From NCBI GenBank assembly GCA_023511995.1, contig JAIMAL010000007.1, positions 1 through 64,000 on the forward strand: DNA of 64,000 nucleotides. The letters are read 5' to 3'. The DNA comes from Burkholderiales bacterium (lineage in GTDB: Bacteria > Pseudomonadota > Gammaproteobacteria > Burkholderiales > Thiobacteraceae). The notes beneath the pieces were generated by a model, which was not told the DNA's origin, searched no databases, and saw only the letters and a program-made list of their open reading frames with translations. Below are positions 1-11,916 of the stretch, one piece after another. Numbering within the stretch: the stretch's first letter is position 1; each line of letters begins with the position of its first letter. A program made the translations under genes and the position numbers.

Positions 1-76
1 TTGATGGGGCAAAATGCTCGCACATTCTGACCCACCTACCCGTTAATCAAAATTGCACTTCAAACTTGAATCCGCG
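1..76. other. Intergenic leader upstream of ftsK
   Basis: No coding frame is evident. The stretch is richer in A and T than the genes around it and presumably holds the end of the upstream intergenic region and the ftsK leader. I see no convincing paired -35/-10 hexamers and no strong Shine-Dalgarno sequence. Confidence 0.4.
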
Positions 77-2365
77 ATGTCCCTGAGCGAGCGCAGGAAA
101 TCCCTTTCCGGCCCCCCCGCGGTGCCGCAGACGCGGCTTGTCTTCATGCTGCGGGAGGCGGGCTGGCTGGCCAGCGTCGCCCTTGCCGTCTATGTGGCCC
201 TGATCCTCTTCACCTACCACCCGGGCGATCCCGGCTGGTCCCATGCCGCAAGTGGTGCCACCGTGCGCAACTGGGGCGGCGCTTTCGGCGCCTGGAGCGC
301 GGACCTTTTGCTTCATGTCTTCGGCTTCTCCGCCCACTGGTTCATCGTCTTCACCGGCTACCTCGTCTGGTGGGGCTACCGCCGGCTGGAGAGCGTGGGG
401 CTCACTGAACGGCGCCCCCTCTTCGTCATCGGCACCGGCTTTTTCGTCATGCTCCTGGCAAGCTCCGCCCTGGAGCGCCTGCGCCTTTACGCGGTGCCCT
501 TTTCCCTACCCGATGCGCCCGGGGGCATTGCCGGGGCGGTGATCGGCGACATGCTGGCGCAGGCCTTCGGTTTCACTGGCGCCACCCTGTTCCTGCTGGC
601 CCTGTTCGGCGTGGGCTTCAGTCTCTTCACCGGTGCCTCGTGGCTGACCATCATGGAGCGCATCGGCTTCGCCGTGGAGTGGCTCTACGACTTCATCGCC
701 ACCCGCATCGAGCACTGGCGGGACCGCAAGGCCGGGGAGCAGGCGCAAAGCGAGCGGGAGGTGGTGGTGCAGGAGCTGAAAAAGACCCTCGACGAGCACA
801 AGCCCATCCACATCGAGCCGCCGGTGGTGGAGATTCCCAAGTCGAAGCGGGTGGAAAAGGAAAAGCAGGTGCCCCTGTTCGCGGACCTGCCGGATTCGGG
901 CCTGCCCCCGCTGTACCTCCTGGACCCCGCGGAGGGCAATCTGGAGGTGTTGTCGCCGGAAACCCTGGAATTCACCTCCCGCCTCATCGAGCGCAAGCTG
1001 CTGGAGTTTGGCGTCGAGGTGAAAGTGGTGGCCGCCTATCCCGGCCCCGTCATCACCCGCTACGAAATCGAGCCGGCGGTGGGGGTGAAGGGCAGCCAGA
1101 TCACCAATCTGGTGAAGGACCTGGCGCGCGCCCTCTCGGTGGCCAGCATCCGCGTGGTGGAGACCATTCCGGGCAAAAGCTGCATGGGCCTGGAGCTGCC
1201 CAATCCGAAACGGCAGATCATCCGCCTGGCGGAAATCCTGAGCTCCGAGGTGTACAACGAGATGGGCTCGCCGCTTACCATCGCCATGGGCAAGGACATC
1301 ACCGGCAAGCCCGTCGTTGCCGATCTGGGGAAAATGCCCCATGTGCTGGTCGCCGGCACTACGGGTTCAGGCAAGTCGGTGGCCATCAATGCCATGATCC
1401 TGTCGCTCCTCTACAAGTCCGATCCGTCGCAGGTGCGCCTGATCCTGGTCGATCCCAAGATGCTGGAGCTGTCGGTCTATGACGGCATTCCCCATCTCCT
1501 GGCGCCAGTGGTCACCGACATGAAGCATGCGGCCAACGCCCTCAACTGGTGTGTGGCGGAAATGGATCGCCGCTACCGCCTGATGTCGGCGCTGGGGGTG
1601 CGCAATCTGGCGGGGTACAACCAGAAGGTCCTGGAGGCGAAGAAAGCCGGCGCGCCGCTTCCCCATCCCTTCAGCCTCACACCGGAAAACCCCGAACCCC
1701 TCGACACCCTGCCCTATATCGTGGTGGTGATCGACGAGCTGGCGGACCTCATGATGGTGGTGGGCAAGAAGGTGGAGGAACTCATCGCGCGGCTGGCGCA
1801 GAAGGCACGCGCCGCCGGCATCCATCTGGTGCTGGCCACGCAGCGGCCGTCGGTGGACGTGATCACCGGCCTGATCAAGGCCAACATCCCCACCCGTATC
1901 GCTTTTCAGGTCTCCAGTCGGGTGGATTCCCGCACCATCCTCGACCAGCAGGGCGCCGAGGCTTTGCTGGGGCAGGGTGACATGCTCTATCTGCCACCGG
2001 GCACGGGCTATCCGCAGCGGGTGCATGGTGCCTTCGTTTCTGATCAGGAAGTGCACCGGGTAGTGGACTACCTGAAGAAGCTGGGGGCGCCCCAATACGT
2101 GGAGGGGATCCTCGAAGGCACACCGGCCGAAGGCGAGGAGGCGGCTGGCGAAGGGGCCGACGGCGAGGCCGATCCCCTCTACGACCAGGCGGTAGCCATC
2201 GTGCTCAAATCCCGTCGGGCCTCCATCTCCAGCGTGCAACGGCAACTGCGCATCGGCTATAACCGCGCAGCGCGTCTCATCGAGCAGATGGAGCGCGCCG
2301 GCCTCGTCTCCCCCATGCAGCCCAACGGCAACCGGGATGTACTGGTGCCGGAGCGGGAGGGATAA
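77..2365 (+). CDS. ftsK: DNA translocase FtsK
   Basis: Septum-anchored hexameric ATPase that pumps chromosomal DNA toward dif during division and activates XerCD. About 762 residues. The N-terminal quarter has four hydrophobic membrane segments, followed by a short charged linker. The motor domain has Walker A GTTGSGKS near residue 428 and Walker B with [10 protein letters not shown] near 552. The last 60 residues form the winged-helix gamma domain that reads KOPS sites. The linker is short, as in SpoIIIE-like FtsK, not long as in E. coli. I chose ATG 77; an in-frame TTG at 53 would add eight residues, and neither has a strong ribosome site. lolA follows in the same direction. Confidence 0.96.
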   Translation: MSLSERRKSLSGPPAVPQTRLVFMLREAGWLASVALAVYVALILFTYHPGDPGWSHAASGATVRNWGGAFGAWSADLLLHVFGFSAHWFIVFTGYLVWWGYRRLESVGLTERRPLFVIGTGFFVMLLASSALERLRLYAVPFSLPDAPGGIAGAVIGDMLAQAFGFTGATLFLLALFGVGFSLFTGASWLTIMERIGFAVEWLYDFIATRIEHWRDRKAGEQAQSEREVVVQELKKTLDEHKPIHIEPPVVEIPKSKRVEKEKQVPLFADLPDSGLPPLYLLDPAEGNLEVLSPETLEFTSRLIERKLLEFGVEVKVVAAYPGPVITRYEIEPAVGVKGSQITNLVKDLARALSVASIRVVETIPGKSCMGLELPNPKRQIIRLAEILSSEVYNEMGSPLTIAMGKDITGKPVVADLGKMPHVLVAGTTGSGKSVAINAMILSLLYKSDPSQVRLILVDPKMLELSVYDGIPHLLAPVVTDMKHAANALNWCVAEMDRRYRLMSALGVRNLAGYNQKVLEAKKAGAPLPHPFSLTPENPEPLDTLPYIVVVIDELADLMMVVGKKVEELIARLAQKARAAGIHLVLATQRPSVDVITGLIKANIPTRIAFQVSSRVDSRTILDQQGAEALLGQGDMLYLPPGTGYPQRVHGAFVSDQEVHRVVDYLKKLGAPQYVEGILEGTPAEGEEAAGEGADGEADPLYDQAVAIVLKSRRASISSVQRQLRIGYNRAARLIEQMERAGLVSPMQPNGNRDVLVPEREG

Positions 2366-2381
2366 GGGGTTATCGCAGAGG

Positions 2382-2398
2382 TCCCTGACCTTCAGGGA
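2382..2398 (+). promoter_or_regulatory. Hairpin between ftsK and lolA
   Basis: A perfect 7-bp inverted repeat (TCCCTGA / TCAGGGA) with a 3-nt loop sits 17 nt after the ftsK stop. No T-run follows, so it is more likely an mRNA-processing or stability hairpin than an intrinsic terminator. Confidence 0.4.
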
Positions 2399-2439
2399 GC
2401 AAACGGCATCGCACCCCGATTTTGAAAATGGTTTCGTGG

Positions 2440-3051
2440 ATGAAAAAAACCCTGCTTTTCCTTGTTTTGACGGGAATCAGTCTGGCCGCTGATGCCGGCG
2501 CCATCGAGAGTCTGCGCAGTTTCGTGCGGGAGACGCAGTCAGCGCGGGCGCAGTTCTCCCAGACGGTGCTGGCCCGAAACGGGGAGATACGCCAGCAGGC
2601 TTCGGGGACCATGGTGTTCCTTCGCCCCGGCCGCTTCCGCTGGACCTACGACAAGCCCTACGAACAACTCATCGTTGGCGATGGCAGCAGGCTGTGGGTT
2701 TACGACAAGGACCTCGAGCAGGTGACGGTGAAGACGCTGGGCGAGGCGCTGGGCAGCTCGCCGGCGGCGCTCCTTGCCGGGGACAACGAGATCGAGAAGT
2801 TTTTCACCCTGCGCGAGGCGGGCAGCCGCGACGGGCTGGAATGGCTGGAGGCGGTGCCGAAATCCCGCGACACCACCTTCGAACACATCCGCATGGGCTT
2901 TGCCGGCGGCAGCCTGCGGCTGATGGAGCTGACCGACGGGCTGGGCAACCGCACCCTGATCCGCTTCGAGCGGCTGGAACGCAATCCGCGCCTCGATCCG
3001 CAGCTTTTCCGCTTCACCCCGCCGAAGGGGGTGGACGTCATCGGTGAGTGA
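2440..3051 (+). CDS. lolA: Outer-membrane lipoprotein carrier LolA
   Basis: Periplasmic chaperone that takes lipoproteins from LolCDE and delivers them to LolB at the outer membrane. About 203 residues with a clear signal peptide ([10 protein letters not shown] start, cleavage near ADA-GA). The body has the LolA pattern: an early [17 protein letters not shown] segment, a [11 protein letters not shown] motif and a C-terminal [10 protein letters not shown] strand, typical of the family. Possible upstream starts at 2422 (TTG) and 2428 (ATG) only lengthen the signal n-region. Its end overlaps the rarA start by 8 bp, so the two are probably translationally coupled. Confidence 0.93.
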   Translation: MKKTLLFLVLTGISLAADAGAIESLRSFVRETQSARAQFSQTVLARNGEIRQQASGTMVFLRPGRFRWTYDKPYEQLIVGDGSRLWVYDKDLEQVTVKTLGEALGSSPAALLAGDNEIEKFFTLREAGSRDGLEWLEAVPKSRDTTFEHIRMGFAGGSLRLMELTDGLGNRTLIRFERLERNPRLDPQLFRFTPPKGVDVIGE

Positions 3052-4369
3052 TCTTTTCGCCAGCGCCCCCCGCGCGCCCCTGGCCGAGCGGCTGCGCCCC
3101 AGGACCCTGGACGAGGTGATCGGCCAGGCGCATCTCCTGGGCCCCGGCAAGCCGCTGCGCCTGGCCTTCGAGGCACGGCGTCTGCATTCCATGATCCTGT
3201 GGGGGCCGCCGGGCGTGGGCAAGACCACCCTGGCGCGCCTCATGGCCGATGCCTTCGATGCGGAGTTCATCGCCCTGTCGGCGGTCTTCTCCGGCGTCCG
3301 GGACATCCGCGAAGCAGTCGCCAGCGCCCAATCGCATCTCGCGCGGGGCCGCCAGACCATTCTTTTCGTGGATGAGGTGCACCGCTTCAACAAGGCGCAG
3401 CAGGACGCCTTTCTGCCCTACGTGGAACAGGGGCTCATCACCTTCGTCGGCGCCACCACGGAAAATCCCTCCTTCGAGGTGAATGCGGCGCTGCTCTCCC
3501 GGGTTGCGGTGTATGTGCTGACCCCCCTTGGTGAAGGGGAGCTGAACGAGCTTTTCGATCGCGCGGCAAGCCGTGAGCTCGTGGACCTTGTCTTCGAGCC
3601 GGCGGCGCGCTCCCTCATCATCGGCTATGCGGATGGCGATGCGCGCCGCCTGCTCAATCTCCTGGAACAGATCCAGACGGCCGCTGCGGCCGCCAAGGTG
3701 GGCTCGGTGACGCGGGCCTTTGCCGAGGAGGCGCTGCGCCGCTCCGGGCGGCGCTTCGACAAAGGGGGCGATGCCTTCTACGACCAGATTTCAGCACTGC
3801 ACAAATCGGTGCGCGGCTCCGACCCGGACGCCGCCCTCTACTGGTTCGTGCGCATGCTGGATGGCGGTGCCGATCCCCTCTACATCGGGCGCCGGCTCAT
3901 CCGCATGGCCAGCGAGGACATCGGTCTTGCCGATCCCCGTGCCCTGCGGCTTGCCCTCGACGCGGTGGAAAGCTACGAACGGCTGGGTTCACCCGAGGGG
4001 GAGCTGGCGCTGGCGCAGGCGGTGGTCTATCTCGCCTGCGCGCCCAAGAGCAATGCGGTGTACGTCGCGTATAATGCCGCGCGCGAATTCGTCGCCCAGG
4101 ATGCCTCCCGCCCCGTGCCCCTGCATCTGCGCAATGCGCCGACGCGGTTGATGAAGGCGCTGGGCCACGGGCACGGCTATCGCTACGCCCACGACGAGCC
4201 GGAAGCCTATGCGGCGGGCGAGAACTATTTCCCGGAAGGGATGCCCCCTGTGCGTTTTTACGCCCCCACGCCGCGGGGCCTAGAGGCGAAAATCGCCGAG
4301 CGGCTTGCCCATTTGCGGGAACTGGACCGCCGCGCCGGTAGCGGACGGAAAAACAACGAAAAGGATTGA
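3044..4369 (+). CDS. rarA: Replication-associated recombination protein A (RarA/MgsA)
   Basis: AAA+ ATPase related to clamp loaders and RuvB that acts at stalled replication forks. 441 residues, normal length. Walker [10 protein letters not shown] lies near residue 56 and Walker [11 protein letters not shown] near 108, followed by sensor 1 [12 protein letters not shown] and the C-terminal tetramerisation region ([21 protein letters not shown]), which is characteristic of RarA. Translation begins at a GTG that overlaps the lolA stop. serS follows 3 nt later. Confidence 0.96.
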   Translation: MSDLFASAPRAPLAERLRPRTLDEVIGQAHLLGPGKPLRLAFEARRLHSMILWGPPGVGKTTLARLMADAFDAEFIALSAVFSGVRDIREAVASAQSHLARGRQTILFVDEVHRFNKAQQDAFLPYVEQGLITFVGATTENPSFEVNAALLSRVAVYVLTPLGEGELNELFDRAASRELVDLVFEPAARSLIIGYADGDARRLLNLLEQIQTAAAAAKVGSVTRAFAEEALRRSGRRFDKGGDAFYDQISALHKSVRGSDPDAALYWFVRMLDGGADPLYIGRRLIRMASEDIGLADPRALRLALDAVESYERLGSPEGELALAQAVVYLACAPKSNAVYVAYNAAREFVAQDASRPVPLHLRNAPTRLMKALGHGHGYRYAHDEPEAYAAGENYFPEGMPPVRFYAPTPRGLEAKIAERLAHLRELDRRAGSGRKNNEKD

Positions 4370-7040
<2,671 letters not shown>

Positions 7041-7136
7041 GGTGGGCAAAAGTTTCGCCGACCCGCAGGGCTTTGTCCACGGCCCACGGCTGACCCCACC
7101 CCGTCGCCCGATTCTCCCTCGTGGCGGCAGCCGGCA

Positions 7137-7856
7137 TCAGCCCCCCGCCAGCAGTTCGGCAAACAGCTGCGCATCCTCCACGGCGTAGGCGGCCTCGTCG
7201 TTATCGAAATAGACATAGGCATAGCGGGGTGCGGCTTGCCGCAGCCAATCCGCCCACGGCGCAAGACGGGCGCGGCCGTAGCGGCCGCAGTAGGCGCTGC
7301 CGGGGCCGTGCATCCGCACATAGGCGAAGTGGGTGGTGATGAGGCGCGGGGAGGTGTAGCCGGCGAGGTCATAGATGCAGAAGGCGGCACCGTGGGCGGT
7401 GAGGAGGTCGATGATTTCCGCCGTGTGCCAGCGCGGGTCGCGGAACTCGAAGGCCACGGCGAGTCCCGCCGGCAGCGCCTTAAGGAGGTGCAAAAGCCGC
7501 TCAGGCCGTGGTGCAAACCGCGGCGGCAACTGGAAGAGTAGCGGGCCGAGATGGTCACCAAGACAGGCGATGGCGGCGAGGAAGGGAGGCAGGGTCTTTT
7601 CCGGTGCGGCGAGTTTCTTCTGGTGGGTGATGAATCGGTTCGCCTTCACCGCGAAGCGGAAGCCCGCCGGCACCTGTGCCGCCCAGGCGGCAAAGGTGGC
7701 TTGCCGCGGCAGGCCATAGAAGCTCGCATTGATTTCCACGGTGGAGAAATGCTGCGCGTAAAACGACAGCCACTGGGAGACGGGCAGGTGGGCGGGGTAG
7801 AATCGACCTTGCCAGTGGCGGTAGGCCCAGCCGGAGGTGCCGACAAAGGCTTGCAT
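7137..7856 (-). CDS. DUF72 family protein (YecE-like)
   Basis: Member of the DUF72/YecE family, a TIM-barrel-like fold of unproven biochemical role. 239 residues, usual length. Typical family features are the opening FVGTSGWAYRHWQGRFYP, an internal NRFITHQKKL segment, and VAFEFRDPRW followed by YVRMHGPG near the C-terminus. ATG 7856 is supported by a GGGAGG ribosome site 7 nt upstream; a longer reading frame upstream lacks one. It is divergent from the small antitoxin-like gene at 7908, with only about 50 bp between them. Confidence 0.9.
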   Translation of the reverse strand: MQAFVGTSGWAYRHWQGRFYPAHLPVSQWLSFYAQHFSTVEINASFYGLPRQATFAAWAAQVPAGFRFAVKANRFITHQKKLAAPEKTLPPFLAAIACLGDHLGPLLFQLPPRFAPRPERLLHLLKALPAGLAVAFEFRDPRWHTAEIIDLLTAHGAAFCIYDLAGYTSPRLITTHFAYVRMHGPGSAYCGRYGRARLAPWADWLRQAAPRYAYVYFDNDEAAYAVEDAQLFAELLAGG

Positions 7857-7907
7857 GGAAAGCCTCCCTTGGCGCGAAACACTCACCAGTATAGGAGCAG
7901 TCGGCGC

Positions 7908-8120
7908 ATGACCCTGCATCAGCACGATCCGCAGCGCATCATGGCCCTGGCCGAACGGCTGCTGGGCAGTCGCGAGAAGGCGGAAGTTTGGCTTGATCAG
8001 CCGCGGGTCCAGCTCGGCGGCCGCACGCCGCGGCAGATGCTGGCCACGCCGGAAGGCCTGTTGCGGGTGGAAGAGCTGCTCACCCAGCTCGATGATGATT
8101 TCCGTCTGGGCATCGACTGA
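7908..8120 (+). CDS. Solo antitoxin toxin-binding domain (MbcA/ParS/Xre, DUF2384-like)
   Basis: A 70-residue protein that looks like only the C-terminal toxin-binding domain of MbcA/ParS/Xre antitoxins. The recognisable pattern is an alanine-rich helix with LLGSREKAEVWLDQP, then QLGGRTPRQMLATPEG, then a final VEELLTQLDDDF helix. Family members are usually 120-150 residues with an N-terminal DNA-binding part, which is missing here, and no RES-type toxin gene is adjacent. An AGGAG sequence lies about 10 nt upstream of ATG 7908. The next gene begins 2 nt after its stop, so the two are likely cotranscribed. Confidence 0.7.
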   Translation: MTLHQHDPQRIMALAERLLGSREKAEVWLDQPRVQLGGRTPRQMLATPEGLLRVEELLTQLDDDFRLGID

Positions 8121-8121
8121 G

Positions 8122-8958
8122 ATGACGGTTCCTTCTGTTTCCCTGGCGGAGCTGCTTTCGCGCTACGATGGGCTCCTGCTCGATGCCTATGGCGTGCTGG
8201 TGGGAGACGATGGAGCGCTGCCCGGGGCGGTGGCCCTCATCGACTGGCTGAACGAACACGGCAAGCCTTATCTGGTGGTCACCAACAGCGCCTCCCGTCT
8301 GCCAGAGACGGCGGCCCGCCGCTATGCGGGCTTCGGCCTCGATATTCCCGCAGCGCGCATCCTCACCTCGGGCAGTCTCCTCACGGAACACTTCCGTGCG
8401 CATGGCCTGGTGGATGCCCGCTGTGTGGTGCTGGGCCCGGAGGACAGCCGTACCTACGTGCTGCAGGCTGGCGGCCATGTGGTGGAGCCACGGTCGGATT
8501 TCGACGTGCTCGTGGTGTGCGACGAGAAGGGCTTTCCCTTTCTCGAGACGGTGGATGCGGTGCTCACCGGTCTTTTTGCGGCGGTGGATGCCGGCCGCTT
8601 GCCCCATCTGGTCCTGCCCAATCCGGACCTCATCTATCCCACGGGGAAGGGCTATGGGCTCACTGCCGGCAGCATCGCCCTCGTCATCGAGGCGGCCCTC
8701 GCCCTGCGCTACGGCGAAAGAAGGGAGCTTGCTTTCCACCGTTTGGGCAAACCGGAAGCCGCAATTTTCGCCGCTGCGGTGCAAAGGCTGGGCAGCCGCC
8801 GCCTCGTGATGGTCGGCGATCAGTTGCAGACGGACATCCGCGGGGCGCTGGCCTTTGGGCTGGATGCGGTGTGGCTGCGGGGTGGGGTGAGCGCACAAGC
8901 CCTTGGCGAGGTGCGGCCCACCTGGGTGCTGGACAGCCTCGGCGGACCCTTGCCATGA
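8122..8958 (+). CDS. HAD-IIA family hydrolase
   Basis: Haloacid-dehalogenase superfamily phosphatase of subclass IIA (NagD / pyridoxal-phosphatase-like); substrate unknown. 278 residues. The nucleophile Asp21 is in LLLDAYGVL, so the usual second Asp of DxD is a Tyr, as in the TIGR01459-type branch that carries an aromatic residue there. VVTNSASR is motif II, a lysine-containing HRLGKPEAAIF segment is motif III, and VMVGDQLQTDI is motif IV. ATG 8122 follows the stop of the antitoxin-like gene by 1 nt. Its own stop overlaps the Nudix start (ATGA). Confidence 0.85.
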   Translation: MTVPSVSLAELLSRYDGLLLDAYGVLVGDDGALPGAVALIDWLNEHGKPYLVVTNSASRLPETAARRYAGFGLDIPAARILTSGSLLTEHFRAHGLVDARCVVLGPEDSRTYVLQAGGHVVEPRSDFDVLVVCDEKGFPFLETVDAVLTGLFAAVDAGRLPHLVLPNPDLIYPTGKGYGLTAGSIALVIEAALALRYGERRELAFHRLGKPEAAIFAAAVQRLGSRRLVMVGDQLQTDIRGALAFGLDAVWLRGGVSAQALGEVRPTWVLDSLGGPLP

Positions 8959-9395
8959 GCGAAGGGAACAAGGGTGCCTTTTCCGCGGGGGTCGTGGTGG
9001 TGCGGCGGGAAGCGGATGGCTGGCGTTTTCTGCTTTTGCGCGCCTACCGCAACTGGGACTTCCCCAAGGGCGCCGTCGAGCCGGGGGAGACCCCGCTGGC
9101 AGCGGCCCTGCGGGAGACGGCGGAGGAAACGGGGCTTTCCGACCTCATCTTCCGCTGGGGCGAAGTTTATATGGATACCGGCCCCTACGGTCCCCGGCGC
9201 AAGATTTCCCGCTATTACCTGGCCGAGACCCCCAGCCGGGAAGTGCATCTGCCTGTCTCGCCGGAGCTGGGGCACCCGGAGCATCACGAGTGGCGCTGGG
9301 TCAGCCTCAAGCAGGCGCAGCGGCTTGTCTCGCCGCGGCTCAAACCGGTTCTCGCCTGGGCCGCGGAGCTGATCGGGGAAGCCCATGAAGACTGA
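8955..9395 (+). CDS. Nudix hydrolase, diadenosine-tetraphosphatase-like
   Basis: Hydrolyses nucleoside diphosphates linked to another moiety. The closest recognisable type is the bis(5'-nucleosyl)-tetraphosphatase group. 146 residues. The complete Nudix box spans residues 39-61 with G39, E45, R53, E54, E57, E58 and G60 in the canonical spacing. The preceding YRNWDFPKG is typical of Ap4A hydrolases. The start overlaps the HAD stop by 4 bp and the end overlaps nth by 11 bp, so it sits inside a compact operon of DNA/nucleotide-maintenance genes. Confidence 0.88.
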   Translation: MSEGNKGAFSAGVVVVRREADGWRFLLLRAYRNWDFPKGAVEPGETPLAAALRETAEETGLSDLIFRWGEVYMDTGPYGPRRKISRYYLAETPSREVHLPVSPELGHPEHHEWRWVSLKQAQRLVSPRLKPVLAWAAELIGEAHED

Positions 9396-10020
9396 GAAGG
9401 GGCGCGCCGAGGCCATTCTTTCCCGGCTGCTTTCCCGCTATCCGGAGCCCCGGCTGGCGCTCAACTACCGCACACCGCTGGAGCTGCTGGTGGCGGTGAT
9501 CCTCTCCGCCCAGTGCACCGATGCGCGGGTGAACGAGGTCACCCGGACGCTCTTCCGCAAATATCGCAGCGCCCGCGATTATGCCGAGGCCGACCCCGCG
9601 GTGCTGGAAGAGGATATCCGCCCCACCGGCTTTTATCGCAACAAGGCCCGCCTGCTCATCGGTTGCTGCCGCAAGCTGGTGGAATCCTTCGGCGGCGAGG
9701 TGCCGCGGCGCCTTGAGGACCTGCTGAGCCTGCCCGGGGTGGGACGCAAGACGGCGAACATGGTGCTGGGCAATGCCTTCGGTATCCCGGGGATCGCCGT
9801 GGACACCCATGTGGCACGGGTGGCGCAGCGCCTTGGCCTGGTGAAAAGCGACGATCCGGAGAAAATTGAAGCGGAGCTGATGGCCCTCTTCCCCCGCGAC
9901 AAGTGGGTGGTGCTCACCAATGCGCTGATCTTGCACGGCCGCGAGACCTGTACGGCGCGCAGGCCGAAATGTGAGGCCTGTGTGTTGCGCCAGTTGTGCC
10001 CCTGGCCGGACAAGGCCTGA
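9385..10020 (+). CDS. nth: Endonuclease III
   Basis: Bifunctional DNA glycosylase/AP lyase for oxidised pyrimidines in base-excision repair. 211 residues. The helix-hairpin-helix LPGVGRKTANM contains catalytic Lys122, and Asp140 in VDTHVARVA is the second catalytic residue. Four cysteines at 189, 196, 199 and 205 (C-x6-C-x2-C-x5-C) bind the [4Fe-4S] cluster. It ends 1 nt from the convergent permease gene, with no visible terminator between them. Confidence 0.97.
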   Translation: MKTEKGRAEAILSRLLSRYPEPRLALNYRTPLELLVAVILSAQCTDARVNEVTRTLFRKYRSARDYAEADPAVLEEDIRPTGFYRNKARLLIGCCRKLVESFGGEVPRRLEDLLSLPGVGRKTANMVLGNAFGIPGIAVDTHVARVAQRLGLVKSDDPEKIEAELMALFPRDKWVVLTNALILHGRETCTARRPKCEACVLRQLCPWPDKA

Positions 10021-10021
10021 T

Positions 10022-11224
10022 TTACTCGTGGCGAAGGGCGTCGATGGGGTTGAGGCGCGCCGCCCGCCGCGCCGGCACGAAACCGAAAATGATGCCGATG
10101 GCGCCGGCGAAGAGGAAAGCGAGCAGGTTGATGCCGGGGTTGAAGAGGAAAGGCACCTGCATGAGGCGGGCCAGGCCCATCGAGGCTCCGAGGGCCACGA
10201 GAATGCCCATAAGACCGCCAAAGGCGGACAGCACCACGGCCTCGATCAGGAATTGCAGCAGCACGTCCCGTTCCATGGCGCCGATGGCGAGCCGGATGCC
10301 GATTTCCCGCGTGCGTTCCGTCACCGACACCAGCATGATGTTCATGATGCCGATGCCGCCCACCAGCAGGCTCACCGCGGCGACAGCCCCCAGCAGGGTG
10401 GTCATGACGCGGATGGTACCGGTGAGGGTTTCCGCAATCTGCCGCGTGTCGAAAATGGTGAAGTTGTTGTCCTCGTTGTCGGCCAGGCGGCGCCTTTCCC
10501 GCATGAGCTGTTCGATCTGCCGCTTGACCTTCTCCATCGATGCCGTGTCCTTCACCGAGACCATGATGGCGCGCACGTCGGAACTGCCCAGTAGCCGGCG
10601 CTGCACCGTGCGCAGGGGCATGACGATGGTGTCGTCCTGATCCGATCCCATGGCCGACTGACCCTTGGCGGCGAGCACGCCGATCACTTCGCAGGCAAAC
10701 TGCTTGACGCGGATTTCCTCGCCCAGGGGACTTTGGTTGCCGAACAGTTCCCGCTTCACCGTCTGGCCCAAAAGACACACCGCCTTGCCGGCGCGCTCCT
10801 CGCTTTCACTGAAGAAACGGCCCTCACTGAGCTTCCAGTTGGCGACATCGAAATAGGCCACGGTGGCACCGGTGATGCTGGTGGTCCAGTTGTTGGCGCC
10901 GGCGACCACGGTGGTGGAGCGGCTTGCGGTGGGCGCCACCGCCCTCACGCCGGGAATCTGTTCCGCAATGGCCTCCGCATCCGCGACCTTGAAGGGAGCG
11001 GCACCGATGAAGCCCATCCCCAGGCGCTGGCCGGGGCGCAGGGTGAGCAGGTTGTTGCCGAGGCTGGCGATTTGATCGGAGACGGCCTTGGTGGCGCCAT
11101 CGCCCAAGGTCACCATGGTGATGACGGAGGCCACACCGATGACCACGCCGAGGATGGTGAGGAAGGAGCGCAACAGATTGCGCCGGATGGCGCGCAGGGC
11201 GAGAAGCAGCGCATTCCAGATCAT
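10022..11224 (-). CDS. MacB-type ABC transporter permease
   Basis: Inner-membrane subunit of a MacAB-like tripartite exporter. 400 residues. One N-terminal membrane helix, a large periplasmic domain (residues ~45-270), then three C-terminal helices, with the FtsX/MacB signatures SVTERTREIGIRLAIGA and FVPARRAARLNPIDALR. Unlike E. coli MacB, the ATPase is a separate protein encoded just upstream; ATG 11224 overlaps its stop as ATGA. Substrate is unknown; macrolides, lipopeptides or siderophores are known for the family. Confidence 0.9.
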   Translation of the reverse strand: MIWNALLLALRAIRRNLLRSFLTILGVVIGVASVITMVTLGDGATKAVSDQIASLGNNLLTLRPGQRLGMGFIGAAPFKVADAEAIAEQIPGVRAVAPTASRSTTVVAGANNWTTSITGATVAYFDVANWKLSEGRFFSESEERAGKAVCLLGQTVKRELFGNQSPLGEEIRVKQFACEVIGVLAAKGQSAMGSDQDDTIVMPLRTVQRRLLGSSDVRAIMVSVKDTASMEKVKRQIEQLMRERRRLADNEDNNFTIFDTRQIAETLTGTIRVMTTLLGAVAAVSLLVGGIGIMNIMLVSVTERTREIGIRLAIGAMERDVLLQFLIEAVVLSAFGGLMGILVALGASMGLARLMQVPFLFNPGINLLAFLFAGAIGIIFGFVPARRAARLNPIDALRHE

Positions 11225-11916
11225 GGATTGTTTTTCTCCTCACCGGCGATGCGACCATCACGGAAATGCACCACCCGCTGCGCCCAGCGGGCGATGTCGG
11301 GCTCATGGGTCACCATGACCACGGTAATGCCCCGCTCCCGGTTCAGGCCCGAGATGAGGGTCATGATCTCGTGGCTGGTCTGGGTATCAAGGTTCCCCGT
11401 GGGTTCATCGGCCAGCAGCACCCGCGGCTGGGTGACGATGGCGCGGGCAATGGCCACCCGCTGCTGCTGCCCCCCGGACAGCTCGGCGGGGGTGTGCCTT
11501 TCCCAGCCGCTCAATCCCACGGCGGCCAGCGCCTCGCGAGCTGCCGCATGGCGACGCGCCGCCGGTTCGCGCCGGTAGAGAAGCGGCAGTTCCACGTTTT
11601 CCTGCGCCGTGGTACGGGGCAACAGATTGAAGCCCTGGAAGACGAAACCCAGTTGATGGCGCCGCAAAAGGGCCCGCTGGTCGCGGCTCAAGGTTTCCAC
11701 GGCGAGGTCCTCGAACCAGTAATGGCCGCTGCTGGGCACATCCAGGCAGCCGAGGATATTCATCGCCGTGGACTTGCCCGAGCCGCTGGGCCCCATGATG
11801 GCGACGAACTCGCCGGCGCCGATGGTGAGATCCACCCCGCGCAGGGCGGGAAAAGCGGCGCTGCCCTGGCCATAGACCTTGGTCACGTTTTGCAGACGCA
11901 GCAGGGCCTCGCTCAT
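11221..11916 (-). CDS. MacB-type ABC transporter ATP-binding protein
   Basis: Cytoplasmic ATPase of the MacAB-like exporter, LolD/FtsE family. 231 residues. Walker A GPSGSGKST, Q-loop FVFQGFNLL, signature LSGGQQQRVAIARA, Walker B VLLADEPTGNLD and H-loop VTHEPDIA are all present. It is coupled by 4-bp ATGA overlaps to the adaptor gene upstream and the permease downstream. Confidence 0.93.
   Translation of the reverse strand: MSEALLRLQNVTKVYGQGSAAFPALRGVDLTIGAGEFVAIMGPSGSGKSTAMNILGCLDVPSSGHYWFEDLAVETLSRDQRALLRRHQLGFVFQGFNLLPRTTAQENVELPLLYRREPAARRHAAAREALAAVGLSGWERHTPAELSGGQQQRVAIARAIVTQPRVLLADEPTGNLDTQTSHEIMTLISGLNRERGITVVMVTHEPDIARWAQRVVHFRDGRIAGEEKNNP

Noticed and set aside
2382-2398. Terminator between ftsK and lolA
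   Set aside because: The hairpin is perfect but no T-run follows, and lolA continues in the same direction a short way on.
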